Positions 1 to 10,020 of a stretch of DNA of 64,000 bases are shown here, one piece after another. The stretch is from Vitellaria paradoxa (lineage: Eukaryota > Streptophyta > Magnoliopsida > Ericales > Sapotaceae): assembly GCA_019916065.1 (NCBI GenBank), contig CM034233.1:39658862-39722861 (forward strand). The letters run 5' to 3'. Within the stretch, counting starts at the first letter, position 1, and each line of letters begins with the position of its first letter. Made by a program: the position numbers and the translations under genes. The notes beneath the pieces are model-generated. The model worked only from the letters and a program-made list of their open reading frames with translations, was not told where the DNA came from and made no database searches.

Positions 1-880
1 AATTACTAGTCCACGTGCACGATTACCTAACCCTACGCAGGTTTAAGGTTTTTTAACCTAAGAATATCTCATGACCCTCCGTATTTTGTATAGTATCCTT
101 ACTTTTTCCAAAATTAATATTTTCTTAGGTTTCACCATTCTCTTGTTAAAGCTTAGGAATAATATCTATGAGCTTTTATAATTTCATGTTTCTGTTTGTC
201 ATTACTGTTTGTTTATTTTTAATTATTATTCGTTTCAAAATGAACACATATTTATTTTATTTTTACCATATCATGGCATATTCCAACATTGAATGGTAAT
301 TTTTAGAAGTCTAATCGCAATTTTTAGTGCCATCAAAAATTCAATTATAAAGCTTAATACTAATTTAATAGTATATAAATTTTAACCCATATTTGTACCT
401 CTATTAAATAATATATATATCTAGATTATTATTTTATAATATTTAGGAATAAAAAGAGCGTAAAATCAGCTAATCCGAGAGAGTTGCGAGTGCCAAGGAA
501 TAAAATGGTGTTGGCCAAAATTTTCTTTATTATTTATTTCCTTAAAGAAAAATTTAGATTTGGTTTAAAAACTAAAAATTTTGTTTTTAAAACATGCCAA
601 AATTATTCTTATGGTCATTTTCTATTAAAGAAAACATTACAAAAAGTATAAATAATAAACTCTACCTCGTTCTTTGTTGGAAAGATAAAAAAGTCATCGT
701 ATGTCCAAACCAGACCTCATTTCCTTAATCTGATAGCGCAAGCGCATTTGAAATGGGTTTAATTAGAAAACTAGAAAGATAATTTAAGTTTTGGTAGTAA
801 CTTCTGCCTCCTCTTCTCTCTGTCTCTTTTTTTTCTCTTTCCTATCATTTTGTCTTTCCATAACATAATATACATATGTA
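1..880. other. AT-rich non-coding DNA
   Basis: No ORF of meaningful length or recognisable motif is visible on either strand. The stretch is AT-rich with short homopolymers. It ends at the G-run cluster beginning at 881. It may be intergenic DNA or a decayed transposon flank. Confidence 0.6.
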
Positions 881-917
881 GGGGGTGTACAGGGGGAGAG
901 AGGGGAAGGGGAGGGGG
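881..917 (+). other. G-run cluster, predicted G-quadruplex
   Basis: Five runs of four or five G occur within 37 bases (881-885, 892-896, 902-905, 908-911, 913-917), separated by short A/T-containing loops. This satisfies the usual G-quadruplex pattern on the plus strand and stands out sharply from the AT-rich surroundings. No gene is adjacent, so any regulatory role is only speculative. Confidence 0.6.
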
Positions 918-1017
918 TGACTCATTAGGCCTAGGTGGGTAGGGAAGTGACTAATGGAAGCTGAGCTAATTAGGGTGCCAGTAAGCACCATTCCTCTTGC
1001 CACGTTTTTTTTTTTTA

Positions 1018-2590
1018 GGGATCATTATATCCTTCCCTCCTTATAGAAGTTTCATCCTTGAAACTTTAAAACTGCTATCATTCTTGAAAAGGACAATTAC
1101 AACATTATAACTAAATAAATAATTGAGGAAATCGAGCTCACATTTCAGATTTGCATTCCCAGGTAGATTTTTCCACACCGTGATGTTTCCATAATACTTG
1201 AACCAATGAAATCGTTTTTCCTCGAAGCACCTGATCTCGAGAATTCAGAATCTAGACTGGCACATCAAGATCCACTTCTAGTCCAGTCCAATCTAATACA
1301 TGTTTTGGATTTGAAACTTACTTAGAAGCATGGATATGTGAAACACCTATATCCCCAATAGTTGCGGTGGTAATGCCAACTGGTAAGCAACTTCTCTAAT
1401 TTTTGCTAAAATCTCAAATGGCCCATATATTTAGATGCTAATTTACCTCGTTGGCCAAACCAAAACTGTCCCTTTCGTGACAAGACTTTCAAAAATGCAT
1501 GATCTCCTACTTCAAATTCTAATAGTCTACGCCTCTGATCTGCATAACTCTTTTGGCAGCTACGTGCTATTTCCAAATGTTGCCTAATAATTCTAATCTT
1601 TTCATTAGTCTCCTGAACTAATTCTAGCCCAATCGTTGCTGTTTCTCCAACTTGAGTCCAGCTAATTGATGATTTATTTGGCCTACAATGCCTCAAACGA
1701 GCCATCTCAATACTAGCTTGGTAACTGTTGTTATAAGCAAACTCTACCAGTAGCAGATGAATTTTCTAACTACCTCCAACGTCCAACACACATGCTCGAT
1801 TGTGCGTTCAGACCGCCCATTTGACTGGGGATGATAAGTAGTACTAAAACATAACTCTGCTCCTATCACTACCTAAAAACTTTGTCAAAACCTAAAGACA
1901 AAACGAGAATCTTGGTCTAAAACAATGGACACCGAAGTCCCATGTAGTCTCAGAATTTCTTGGATATACAATCTGGCTAGAGTATCCATTGTGTCTGTCC
2001 TTCGAATTGGCAAGAAATGAGCTAACTTGATTAGACGATCCACAATCACTCATATTGCCTCATAACCCTTCTTGGTTTTTGGTAATCCTATCACAAAATC
2101 CATGGTTACATTCTTCCATTTCCACTTGGACACTGTTAATGGCTATAGCAATCCCACTAGCCTCTGATGTTCTACCTTAACTTACTGACAAGTTAGGCAC
2201 CTGCTAACGAAGTCTGCCACATCTTTCCTTATTCTAGGTCAATAAAATTATCATTTCAAATCATGGTGCATCTTTGTACCTCTCGGATGTATTTCCAGTC
2301 GGGAATGATGAAATTTTCTAATGACGTCATCTTGAACCAATAATGGTACAAAGATTCTTACTTGATACCTTACCATACCATCATCACCTACAGTCCATCC
2401 CAGCATCTTAACTAATTCTCTTAGCCTTACCCGGACATTTTCTGTTTGTCCATCTAACCTTTGTGCTTCAATTACTCTACTTGTCAAAACCGACTGAATG
2501 ACTGGAGTATATAATATCCCCTACTCACCTTCCTCCTTATATTCAAGATCAAACTTACCTAATTTCTCTATCATGGCCCACTCTCTAATA
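1018..2590 (-). pseudogene. Ty3/gypsy pol 3' portion, degenerate
   Basis: Minus-strand fragments read as the C-terminal half of a gypsy polyprotein. 2487-2251 carries the integrase zinc-binding region (HHSR..IHPRGTKMHHDLK-like). 1705-1406 carries the segment after the integrase core (QKSYADQRRRLLEFEVGDH, then GKLASKYMG). Between 1400 and about 1030 the translation, with shifts, resembles the chromodomain-region tail. The segment from about 1710 to 2250, where the integrase core should lie, is interrupted by many stops and shifts. No LTR is seen nearby, so this is a truncated old insertion. The LINE at 2591 abuts it and may have inserted into it. Family assignment to gypsy is firm; lineage (Tekay/Del-like) is a guess. 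Confidence 0.75.
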
Positions 2591-3205
2591 GCAATACATT
2601 CCAGTTTCATTAGAGGTGTTGTAAATCTAGACTTTCATATCTTTGTTTTGTAAATGATCTTATGACATTTTGTAAAGGAGATCTGACTCTATTAGAGTTG
2701 TGAGGGAAGCCATTCAGAATTTCTCATTTTTCTCGAATCTTCATCCCAATCTAGCCAAAAGTTCTATTTTTTTCTCGAGAGTTGATGAGATGTTGCAATC
2801 TGAAATAGTAAGCTATTTGGGTTTCTCATTAGGCTCTCTTCTTATTCATTATTTGGGTGTTCTTCTAAGGAAGATAAAGGATCAGAATTTGGATGCTATG
2901 TCCAGGTATATTGGGCTAATTTGTCAACCAACTCGTACTTCTATGTGAGTTTCTTGGATTAAACTTAATTTGCTTAATAAGAATCATTTTTGGGTTACAA
3001 AAGTTCCTTGAAATTTTAGGAAGATTCTGAAATTAAGAGTAGGAATTAAGCTTTTTATTATGGTTGATATTGGGGATGGGAGACATACATAACTTTGGTT
3101 TGATTCTTGGATGCTCCGAGGCCTTATATGCTCTTTTCCTAATGCTAGAATCATCTATAACTCCGGATTGCCTAAGGATGTGAAGGTAAATGCTATGTTT
3201 TCTTT
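2591..3205 (+). pseudogene. L1-like LINE reverse transcriptase, 5' part of split copy
   Basis: The plus strand encodes the region following the LINE RT catalytic motif. At about 2630-2665 the usual F-A-D-D appears as a degenerate LCFVNDL, followed by the segment around NLHPNLAKSSIFFS (2700-2790) and a YLGF..IHYLGV segment (2810-2870). The frame is broken by stops near 2700 and 2946. The copy is 5'-truncated. It stops at 3205, where copia element A begins, and resumes in the same register at 18392-18397, which shows it was one unit before the insertion. It ends in a poly(A) tract at about 19258. Confidence 0.82.
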
Positions 3206-3393
3206 TGTAAAGATAATTGAATTGAAAGATGAAATTGTTGTATTATATTAGGGTTCATCTTAACCTATTTATATAATAAGAGTCCTACATATTAGGAAAC
3301 TATACATATTAGGAAGCTATCAATCAAATATTCCTACACTAGGAAATTAGGAAACTACTTATCTTCTTACCATATTTACACTAATATCTAACA
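3206..3393 (-). repeat. 3' LTR of copia A
   Basis: This 188-bp repeat matches 18203-18391 with scattered substitutions. On the plus strand it starts TG and ends CA. The first base of the right copy is C instead of T. The short AT-rich LTR has TATA-like sequence (around 3265-3280). Confidence 0.92.
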
Positions 3394-3404
3394 CTTCTCC
3401 TCAA
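3394..3404 (-). promoter_or_regulatory. Polypurine tract of copia A
   Basis: The minus strand reads TTGAGGAGAAG directly before the 3' LTR start TGTTAG. This is the expected position and composition for the plus-strand primer of reverse transcription. Confidence 0.8.
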
Positions 3405-4188
3405 GCTGGAGTATATATATCATATGTTCCTAACTTAATACAAATAGATCTCACTCTAGATCCTCCCAAAATTTTGGTAAATAAATCTATAAGCTGATCT
3501 TCAGACTTCACATGACCACTTTTAATCATATTCTGTGAAATCTTCTCTCTAATAAAATGACAATCAACTTTAATGTGTTTGAATCTATCATAAAACACTG
3601 AATTAGAAGCAATATGAATAGTAGTTTGATTATCACACAGTAATTCCATAGGTTGTGAATGATGAATTCCTAACTCCTCCAACATATGTTGTATCCACAT
3701 CAACTCACAAAATGTATGCGCCGTAACTCTATATTCTGATTTAGCACTTGATCAAGCTATTACTGTTAGCTTCTTACTTTTTCAAGACGCCGGATTACCT
3801 TCAACAAAGATACAATACCCAGTCGTGGACCTTTTATTTGATAGTGATCCACCCCAGTCTACATAAGTGCACCCATGAACTAAAGTATGCCCATTGTCCT
3901 TGTATAATAGGCCTCTACCGTGTGCACTTTTCAAATATTTCAGAATTCCAATAACTACATCCCAATGACAACTGCGAGGTGATTCCAAAAACTAACTAAC
4001 CACACTCGTAGCAAATGCTACATCTGGTCTTGTAACAGTAAAATAATTTAGCTTTCCAACTAACCTGTAATACTGACCAGGATCATATAACAACTCTCCT
4101 TTATCCTCCTCTAGCTTAGTATTTAGATCCATTGGAGTGTCTACTGGTTTAAAACCCAACATACCAATCTCAAATAATAAATCAAGAA
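3401..4188 (-). pseudogene. Copia A RNase H and RT C-terminus
   Basis: The minus-strand translation gives the RT tail (LDLLFEIGMLGFKPVDTPMD, 4188-4125; LVGKLNY, about 4050), then the copia RNase H with YVDWGGSLSNKRSTTGYCIF (3860-3800), LLCDNQTTIHIASN (3645-3600) and HIKVDCHFIREKI (3570-3530). Frames change at about 3990 and 3780, so it is broken. The catalytic D of CDNQ is retained. The RT portion upstream is found again at 14260, beyond the nested elements. Confidence 0.88.
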
Positions 4189-4225
4189 TTGATGAGTACC
4201 AATAAAAACCAAGTGCTAAAGATCC

Positions 4226-5020
4226 TAAAAATTCCAAACCCAAACAATCACACACTTAGAGAAGTACTCACACAAAATAATAACGAGGAAATCCTATCAC
4301 AAGGAGAAAAACCTCTATTTACAATCCCACTATCAACGGGTTACAAGACTCTACTCAGACTCTCTACAAATCACTCGCACGAATCCTTTCGTCACTCTTG
4401 CTCGAATCACTCAGTAAACCCTACAAGCAGGCTTTCTGTCTCACACAGAAAGTGAAAAGAGAATACAGAAAGAATTTAGAGAAAGAACATGAAAGCTCTC
4501 AATCATCAAAGACTCTCTCTCTAGGTCCCTATAATATGTTCTCCCCCCTTTATTAATAAAGTTGGTTTCACATATATAGAGTTACACAAGGTTGCCCTAG
4601 TTTTGGCAAAATAGGAAATTAAATCCGGACAAAATATTCGTAGCTCGATCCCTCGCTCTCCCGTCCTCCTACCTGCAGACCTTATTGGAATTTCTGGGAG
4701 ATGTCATATCAGCTTGGCGCACCAGCGCACTCCCTGCGGGCTGCCTGCGGGCTTGGAGCGCACCTGCGCACTCCCTGCGCTATGCCTGCGAGGTATACTG
4801 AAAATTTTGTCCACGTTCCAGAAAGCCGTGTCCGAGTCCAATTAGGTTTTATAATCCTTCACACCAATTAGAATTCTTCAAAATCTTGGTCAACTTGATT
4901 TGTTTTATCTCCTTAATGGTTCAAAATTCTTCAAATCTTCAATTTGTATCACTTTAGGAAACTTTTACTTCTTTCCTACTTTAACTGAAATTTTGTTTAG
5001 GTTTGTCATAAAACTTTACA
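4226..5020 (-). repeat. 3' LTR of copia B
   Basis: The 795-bp copy is paired with 12677-13534. The first two bases are TA instead of TG; the end is CA. It contains a GC-rich patch near 4700-4790 that is unusual in this AT-rich window. It lacks a segment of about 70 bp that the right LTR has (around 13119-13190). Confidence 0.92.
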
Positions 5021-5033
5021 ATCTCCCCCTTGG
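5021..5033 (-). promoter_or_regulatory. Polypurine tract of copia B
   Basis: The minus strand reads CCAAGGGGGAGAT just before the 3' LTR, the expected plus-strand priming site. Confidence 0.85.
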
Positions 5034-5291
5034 CAATTCCATATCAAAATTTGAGTTAAAGTTCAAATTCTGCATACACTGCACACTGAATACACACATC
5101 AAGGCATCAAAATGAAAAGAGCTTAAATAACCAACACATATGCACGAAATATCCAATACATCAAAACAGTCATAACATAATCTCAAATATCAAATCACTC
5201 TTCCTTTTTGATATGGAAATGACAAGCTCACAAAAATAAAGAGAAGGATGGAAAGACAACAGATCAATCAGAACAGATCAATCAGAACATA

Positions 5292-6444
5292 TCAAAAGAA
5301 CCCACTACTATCATCAAAACCACCACTGCCACTGCCGCCAGTACCATCAGCTCCTGCATAAGAACCACCACCAAATCCAGTGTCATCATCATCATCGTCC
5401 TGTGGTAGCTCATCCTGAAATGCTCTCCAATTATCAATCTGGCGATGTAAAGATTGAAATTGAGTGGTGCACAAATCCGTTAAGGCTTGGATGTTTGCAT
5501 CGATGGTATCCAACCGCCCATTAATTGCAGTCTGATCAGCACGAATATTTTCAACCTCCCCCTCAAGTCACAGCAAAGACAAAGACATGGAATTCAAGGT
5601 AAAGGGACGTGTGCTACGACTAAACTCAGCCTCGTTTGGTTCATCAAGTGTGTCATCCACAGCCTGACTAACTGATTTCCTAGCGGTAAGTCTGGTGATG
5701 GGTGTAGGCTATGGAGTAAAACCAGAAGAAGGTAATTCAATTGATTGGACTGTATAATTTTGGTGACAAGCACACCAAAAGGAAGAGAATCCTTTGTGCA
5801 TTTCAGTTGTTGAGTAGTGAACAAAAGATGGAATATGAAAAGAGGTAAATCAAACTTGAGACCCAGAAGAATAACATAGATAACATGACCACGTCTCAAG
5901 GTGACATCAGAATAGTGTGAGGTGGGGTCAATGGATGCTGACACGAACAAAGCATGCGATGATCAGTCTTGAGATGCCCATGAACATAGGTCTCACCTCT
6001 CCAAGGAGGAGAGCCAGTCAAAACATTAAACACATTGGACAACTCAACTTTAGATGGAAAAGTTCCATCTTGTGTAGGATAAAATAAGGTATGTCTCTCT
6101 TCAAGCCTAGGACGCTCAATGCCAAGTATGGAAGCTATAGTGTCAGGTGTAACACGAATGGGAACTCGATTGACATAGGTGTTAAAAACTGTATTTTCAA
6201 AGTCAGTCTCATGGAAATTTACATAAAACTCTTGGACAAATTTAATGTGAACTAATACAGAAATGGAGGTAATGGGTTCCCAACCCAAATGAGCAAAAAG
6301 AGGGCGAGTCAACGGAAAATCATTCAAATCCATTTGACGTTCAATGAGAACTGGGCGTTTGGAAAACAACGTGCGGAATTCATTTTGATTCAAAAATCGA
6401 TTTCCAGATGTGGAGGAAGACCCAGTTCGACTTCTTTTAAACAT
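5292..6444 (-). pseudogene. Env-like third ORF of copia B
   Basis: This ORF sits between RNase H and the 3' LTR. It starts at the ATG at 6444 (MFKRSRTGSSSTSG...). The N-terminal half contains a FVQEFYVNF segment (about 6245-6220) and RVTPDTIASILGI (about 6165-6125), resembling the plant transposon protein domain found in SIRE-type third ORFs. The frame shifts near 5975 and again near 5740. The C-terminus (5513-5292) begins with a region of helical, Gln-rich character (5513-5440) and then an Asp-rich stretch and a Gly/Ser-rich tail. No clear transmembrane segment was established, so the env-like name follows position and family custom, not demonstrated function. Confidence 0.7.
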
Positions 6445-7491
6445 GATTATGAAAATAACAGAAACTAAGTGAGAAGGACATGAAGAGTACCTAGAGTGTA
6501 AACATGCAGACATAAGAACTGGAGAGGAAGCCGGATGGTCGCTGGTGCGGAGGAGAACGTGCTGGAACTTGAGCTGCGAACCCATATATACCCCGCAGCG
6601 CACCCGCGTGCATCCAGTGGATATCCTGCGCCAGGGGCGGCGAAGAGGCGCGCATCCTGCTACTTGCCTGCGAGGCTCTCGAAAAAATCTTGTAAGTGCA
6701 GATTTGGACACAGACAATCAAAACAAAAAAAGAGATAGTAGAAGAATTCATGAAAAATGTTAAAAAAAAACTTTAAATCTACTATACCAATGCATGTACA
6801 TCAATCTCTCACCCTTCATAAACTCAAAGATTCACATTTTGATTTTCCAAGAAAATCTTCAATTCTGTGTTAGGAGGTGAAATAAGTCATAAAATTGGAC
6901 ATATGCTTGTGCACGTGTGAGGTTTTGATTGTAATACACATATAGGCTCCCCCTCAAACAAATCATAGACTCAAAAAGTTAAATTTGATGTACCAAATGA
7001 ATTGAGAGCCAATCTTCCTCCCTTTTTTTTTAACACTTGGCGGCTTTCACACGCTTATGGGTAGGTAGCTATTCCCTTAACAATCAACGAGTCATTAAGG
7101 CGCTTCTCACTAGTCCCACCGATAGCCCTTTCCAAGTTTTTCTTTTTTTGATGCATAACTTTGATATGCACATATGAGGCTCCTCATCATTTTTTAAACA
7201 CATCAAACAATAACCTTTGATTCGTAGAAAAGAAAAGAAAGAGGTATATGCAGGTACAATCAAGTGTAATAGGAAGCACTCCAAAATTATGACAAAATCA
7301 CCAAAACACTTTGTATCAATTTACAAGGAATGCAAAAATTATGAACTCATTGAAATCTATGAATTTGGAAGATTTAATGCACATGTAACAGTATAGAAGT
7401 CATAAAATATTTTCAACTTAATCAATAAACTTCTAACTTATCTTTTAGATTTCAATGGTGTGCACAAATGCCTACAGATTTTCTTAGAGAC
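6445..7491. other. Copia B spacer between RNase H and third ORF
   Basis: No coding sequence recognised. It contains GC-rich sequence at 6535-6680 resembling the GC-rich patch of the LTR, and AT-rich DNA from 6740 on. Such untranslated spacers are usual in elements with a third ORF. Confidence 0.6.
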
Positions 7492-7958
7492 TCAAAGCGA
7501 AGGGCATCCAAGGGTTCTGTGAAAAAAATCAGCAAATTGATTTTCAGTTTGCACGTGCTCCAATATGATGATGTTTTCCTCTACCAGCTGTCTAATGAAG
7601 TGATGCCTAATGTCTATATGCTTGGTACGAGAATGCAAGACAGGGTTCTTAGAGATACTAATAGCACTCATGTTATCACAAAACAGAGTAATAGGGCCTT
7701 GCTCCATTCCATAGTCAGCAAGCATTTGCTTCATCCAAAGGAGTTGGGTACAACAACTACCAGCAGCAATGTATTCAGCCTCTGCAGTAGATAATGAAAT
7801 GGAATTTTGTTTCTTACTGTGCCAAGAGACTAAATTATTTCCAACATAGATACATCCGCCAGAAGTGCTCTTGCGATCATCTACACTCCCTACCCAATCG
7901 GCATCAGAGTATCTCGCAAGATCAGAATTGGTGTCACATGTAAACCATATCCCAAACT
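7492..7958 (-). pseudogene. Copia B RNase H
   Basis: The minus strand encodes the copia RNase H: SDADWVGS (about 7910-7885), DRKSTSGGC (7880-7850), AEAEYIAA (about 7785-7760), LFCDNMSAISISKNP (7690-7645) and HIDIRHHFIR (7625-7595). The catalytic Asp (SDADW), Glu (AEAEY) and Asp (CDN) are retained. A frame change near 7735-7790 and another at the RT junction (about 7960) separate it from neighbouring frames. The C-terminus after 7520 is also shifted. Confidence 0.88.
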
Positions 7959-8996
7959 CTAGTGTACCACTGACATATTTATTATCCTTTTGACTGCATG
8001 CAAGTGTGATTCCTTAGGATCAGCCTGATATCTAGCACACACACCTACACTAAATGCAATGTCAGGTCTACTAGATGTAAGATATAACAAACACCCTATC
8101 GTGCTTCTATACATGGTCTGATCAACACTTTTTCCACTTGGATCTTTATGCAATTTTGTACTTGTGCTCATGGGGGTTCTAGCATGTTTTGCACTTGAGA
8201 GGGCAAACCTTTTCACTAAGTCTCTAGCATACTTGGATTGTGAATTGAAAATCCCATTATCTTCCTGTTTAATATGGAGTCCAAGAAAGTAAGTCAACTC
8301 ACCCATCATGCTCATCTCAAACTGTGTAGACATTAACTTACCAAACTCAACAGCATATGATTCACAAGTAGAACCAAACACAATGTCATCCACATAAATT
8401 TGTGCAATTAAAATGTGCTTAGAATCCATGCGAAGGAATAATGTCTTGTCTACACTACCACGAGTAAATCCAGATTCAATTAAAAATGCAGTGAGTCTTT
8501 CATACCATTTACGTGGAGCTTCTTTCAAACCATAAAGAGCCTTTTTCAATTTAAAAACATGATTTAGAAATTTAGGATCCTCAAACCCTCTAGGTTGTTC
8601 TACATAAGCTTCTTCTTGAAGAACACCATTCAAAAATGCACTCTTGACATCCATTTGAAATAATTTGAATTTCAACAAACATGCAACAGCCAAAAGCAAC
8701 CTAATGGATTCCAGTCTAGCAACTGGTGCAAAAGTCTCATCAAAGTCAATTCCTTCTACTTGTGTGTAACCTTGTGCAACAAGCCTAGCTTTGTTTCTAA
8801 TGACATTCTCAAACTCATCACTTTTGCTTTTAAATATCCATTTAGTCCCAATTACATTAGTGTGAGTAGGTCTAGGTACTAAGGTCCACACATCATTACG
8901 AACAAATTGATCTAATTCTTCATGCATGGCATTTACCCGATTTTCATCAAGCATCTTTAATATTTTTAGGTTCAACACAAGAAACATAGCATACAT
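7959..8996 (-). CDS. Copia B reverse transcriptase
   Basis: A 345-residue open segment covers the copia RT (RVT_2) domain: [11 protein letters not shown] (residues about 48-58), [33 protein letters not shown] (about 112-123, first catalytic Asp), [16 protein letters not shown], and the catalytic [11 protein letters not shown] (about 198-208, YVDD intact). It copies genomic RNA to cDNA in virus-like particles. Upstream linker sequence continues in another frame to about 9100, so the polyprotein is broken by one shift there and one at the RNase H junction. Otherwise no stop lies inside the catalytic palm, which points to recent activity. Confidence 0.93.
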   Translation of the reverse strand: MYAMFLVLNLKILKMLDENRVNAMHEELDQFVRNDVWTLVPRPTHTNVIGTKWIFKSKSDEFENVIRNKARLVAQGYTQVEGIDFDETFAPVARLESIRLLLAVACLLKFKLFQMDVKSAFLNGVLQEEAYVEQPRGFEDPKFLNHVFKLKKALYGLKEAPRKWYERLTAFLIESGFTRGSVDKTLFLRMDSKHILIAQIYVDDIVFGSTCESYAVEFGKLMSTQFEMSMMGELTYFLGLHIKQEDNGIFNSQSKYARDLVKRFALSSAKHARTPMSTSTKLHKDPSGKSVDQTMYRSTIGCLLYLTSSRPDIAFSVGVCARYQADPKESHLHAVKRIINMSVVH

Positions 8997-9102
8997 AGTT
9001 TACCTCATTCCTTAATTGCATGCGTGTTTTCATCTTGTCAGTTACCTCACCAATGACTTGACTAACTGGATGATTCAACTTTACTCTAGATGATGGTTCC
9101 AA

Positions 9103-9993
9103 CTACTTTGTGGTTTTGGCATGTTCAACTTTGTCTTCTTTTCTCAATCCAGTGTTTTCTTCTTCCATATGCTCTTGTACTTCTTCAGTCTCCTTTATAA
9201 GTCCATTATCTTCTTCACCCTGTTCAAGGACATTAGCATTAGTATTGTCATCAACAATTACATTGGCAGATTCCATCATAGAAGATGTATTTAAATTATA
9301 AACACGAAAAGTACAACTAGTAGAAGAGTAGCCCAAGAAGATTCCTTCATCGCTTCGGGAGTCAAACTTTCCAAGATTTACCCTATCCTTGAGGATGAAA
9401 CATTTGCTCCCAAAAACTCTGAAATACTTAACATTGGGCTTCTTACCATTCCATAGCTCATAGGGTGTTTTAGATGAACTAGGACGAAGATACACCCTAT
9501 TTGCTATGTAGCATGCTATGTGGACCGCCTCTGCCCAAAATTTTACAGGGAGTTGTTTTCCATGTAGCATAGACCGCGCCATTTCTTGCAGAACTCTATT
9601 TTTTCTCTCCACTACTCCATTTTGCTGAGGTGTCTTTGGAGCTGAAAACTCGTGCTTAATCCCATTTTCGTCACAAAAGTCAACATACTTCTGATTTTCA
9701 AACTCTCTTCGATGGTCAGTCCTGATTCTAGTAATGCAACCTATCACACGTTGCTTTTCTTGTTGTAACCTGAAACACAAGGACTTAAAAGCATCTAAAG
9801 TATCTGATTTTTCACACAAAAAATTCACCTCTGTAAACCTAGTAAAGTTATCTACAGCCACAAAAATATATTGCCTACCTCTAAGACTTTTAGTGCGTGT
9901 GGGTCCCATTAGATCCATGTGGACAAGCTCAAGAGGTTCAGAAGTGTTAATTGATTTTATCTTTTTGTGAGCCTTCCTAGATTGCTTTTCCAA
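9103..9993 (-). CDS. Copia B integrase
   Basis: The open segment of 296 residues carries the rve integrase core. The catalytic triad is visible: Asp in LVHMDLMGP (residue about 27), Asp in RIRTDHRREFEN (about 92), Glu in NGVVERKNR (about 128). The Gly usual after DH is Arg here (DHRREF), a possible defect. FWAEAVHIACYIANR, YELWNGKKPNVKYFRVFG and GIFLGYS follow, then an acidic linker to RT. The zinc-binding HHCC part lies partly upstream, past a single stop codon (10021), in the next frame block. It inserts cDNA into nuclear DNA. Confidence 0.93.
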   Translation of the reverse strand: MEKQSRKAHKKIKSINTSEPLELVHMDLMGPTRTKSLRGRQYIFVAVDNFTRFTEVNFLCEKSDTLDAFKSLCFRLQQEKQRVIGCITRIRTDHRREFENQKYVDFCDENGIKHEFSAPKTPQQNGVVERKNRVLQEMARSMLHGKQLPVKFWAEAVHIACYIANRVYLRPSSSKTPYELWNGKKPNVKYFRVFGSKCFILKDRVNLGKFDSRSDEGIFLGYSSTSCTFRVYNLNTSSMMESANVIVDDNTNANVLEQGEEDNGLIKETEEVQEHMEEENTGLRKEDKVEHAKTTK

Positions 9994-10020
9994 TTGACAC
10001 GGACCACATAGACTATTTTT

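Noticed and set aside
5896..6717. Extended reading of the env-like ORF from 6717
   Set aside because: The first 91 codons are read from GC-rich LTR-like spacer; the ATG at 6444 begins the family-like part.
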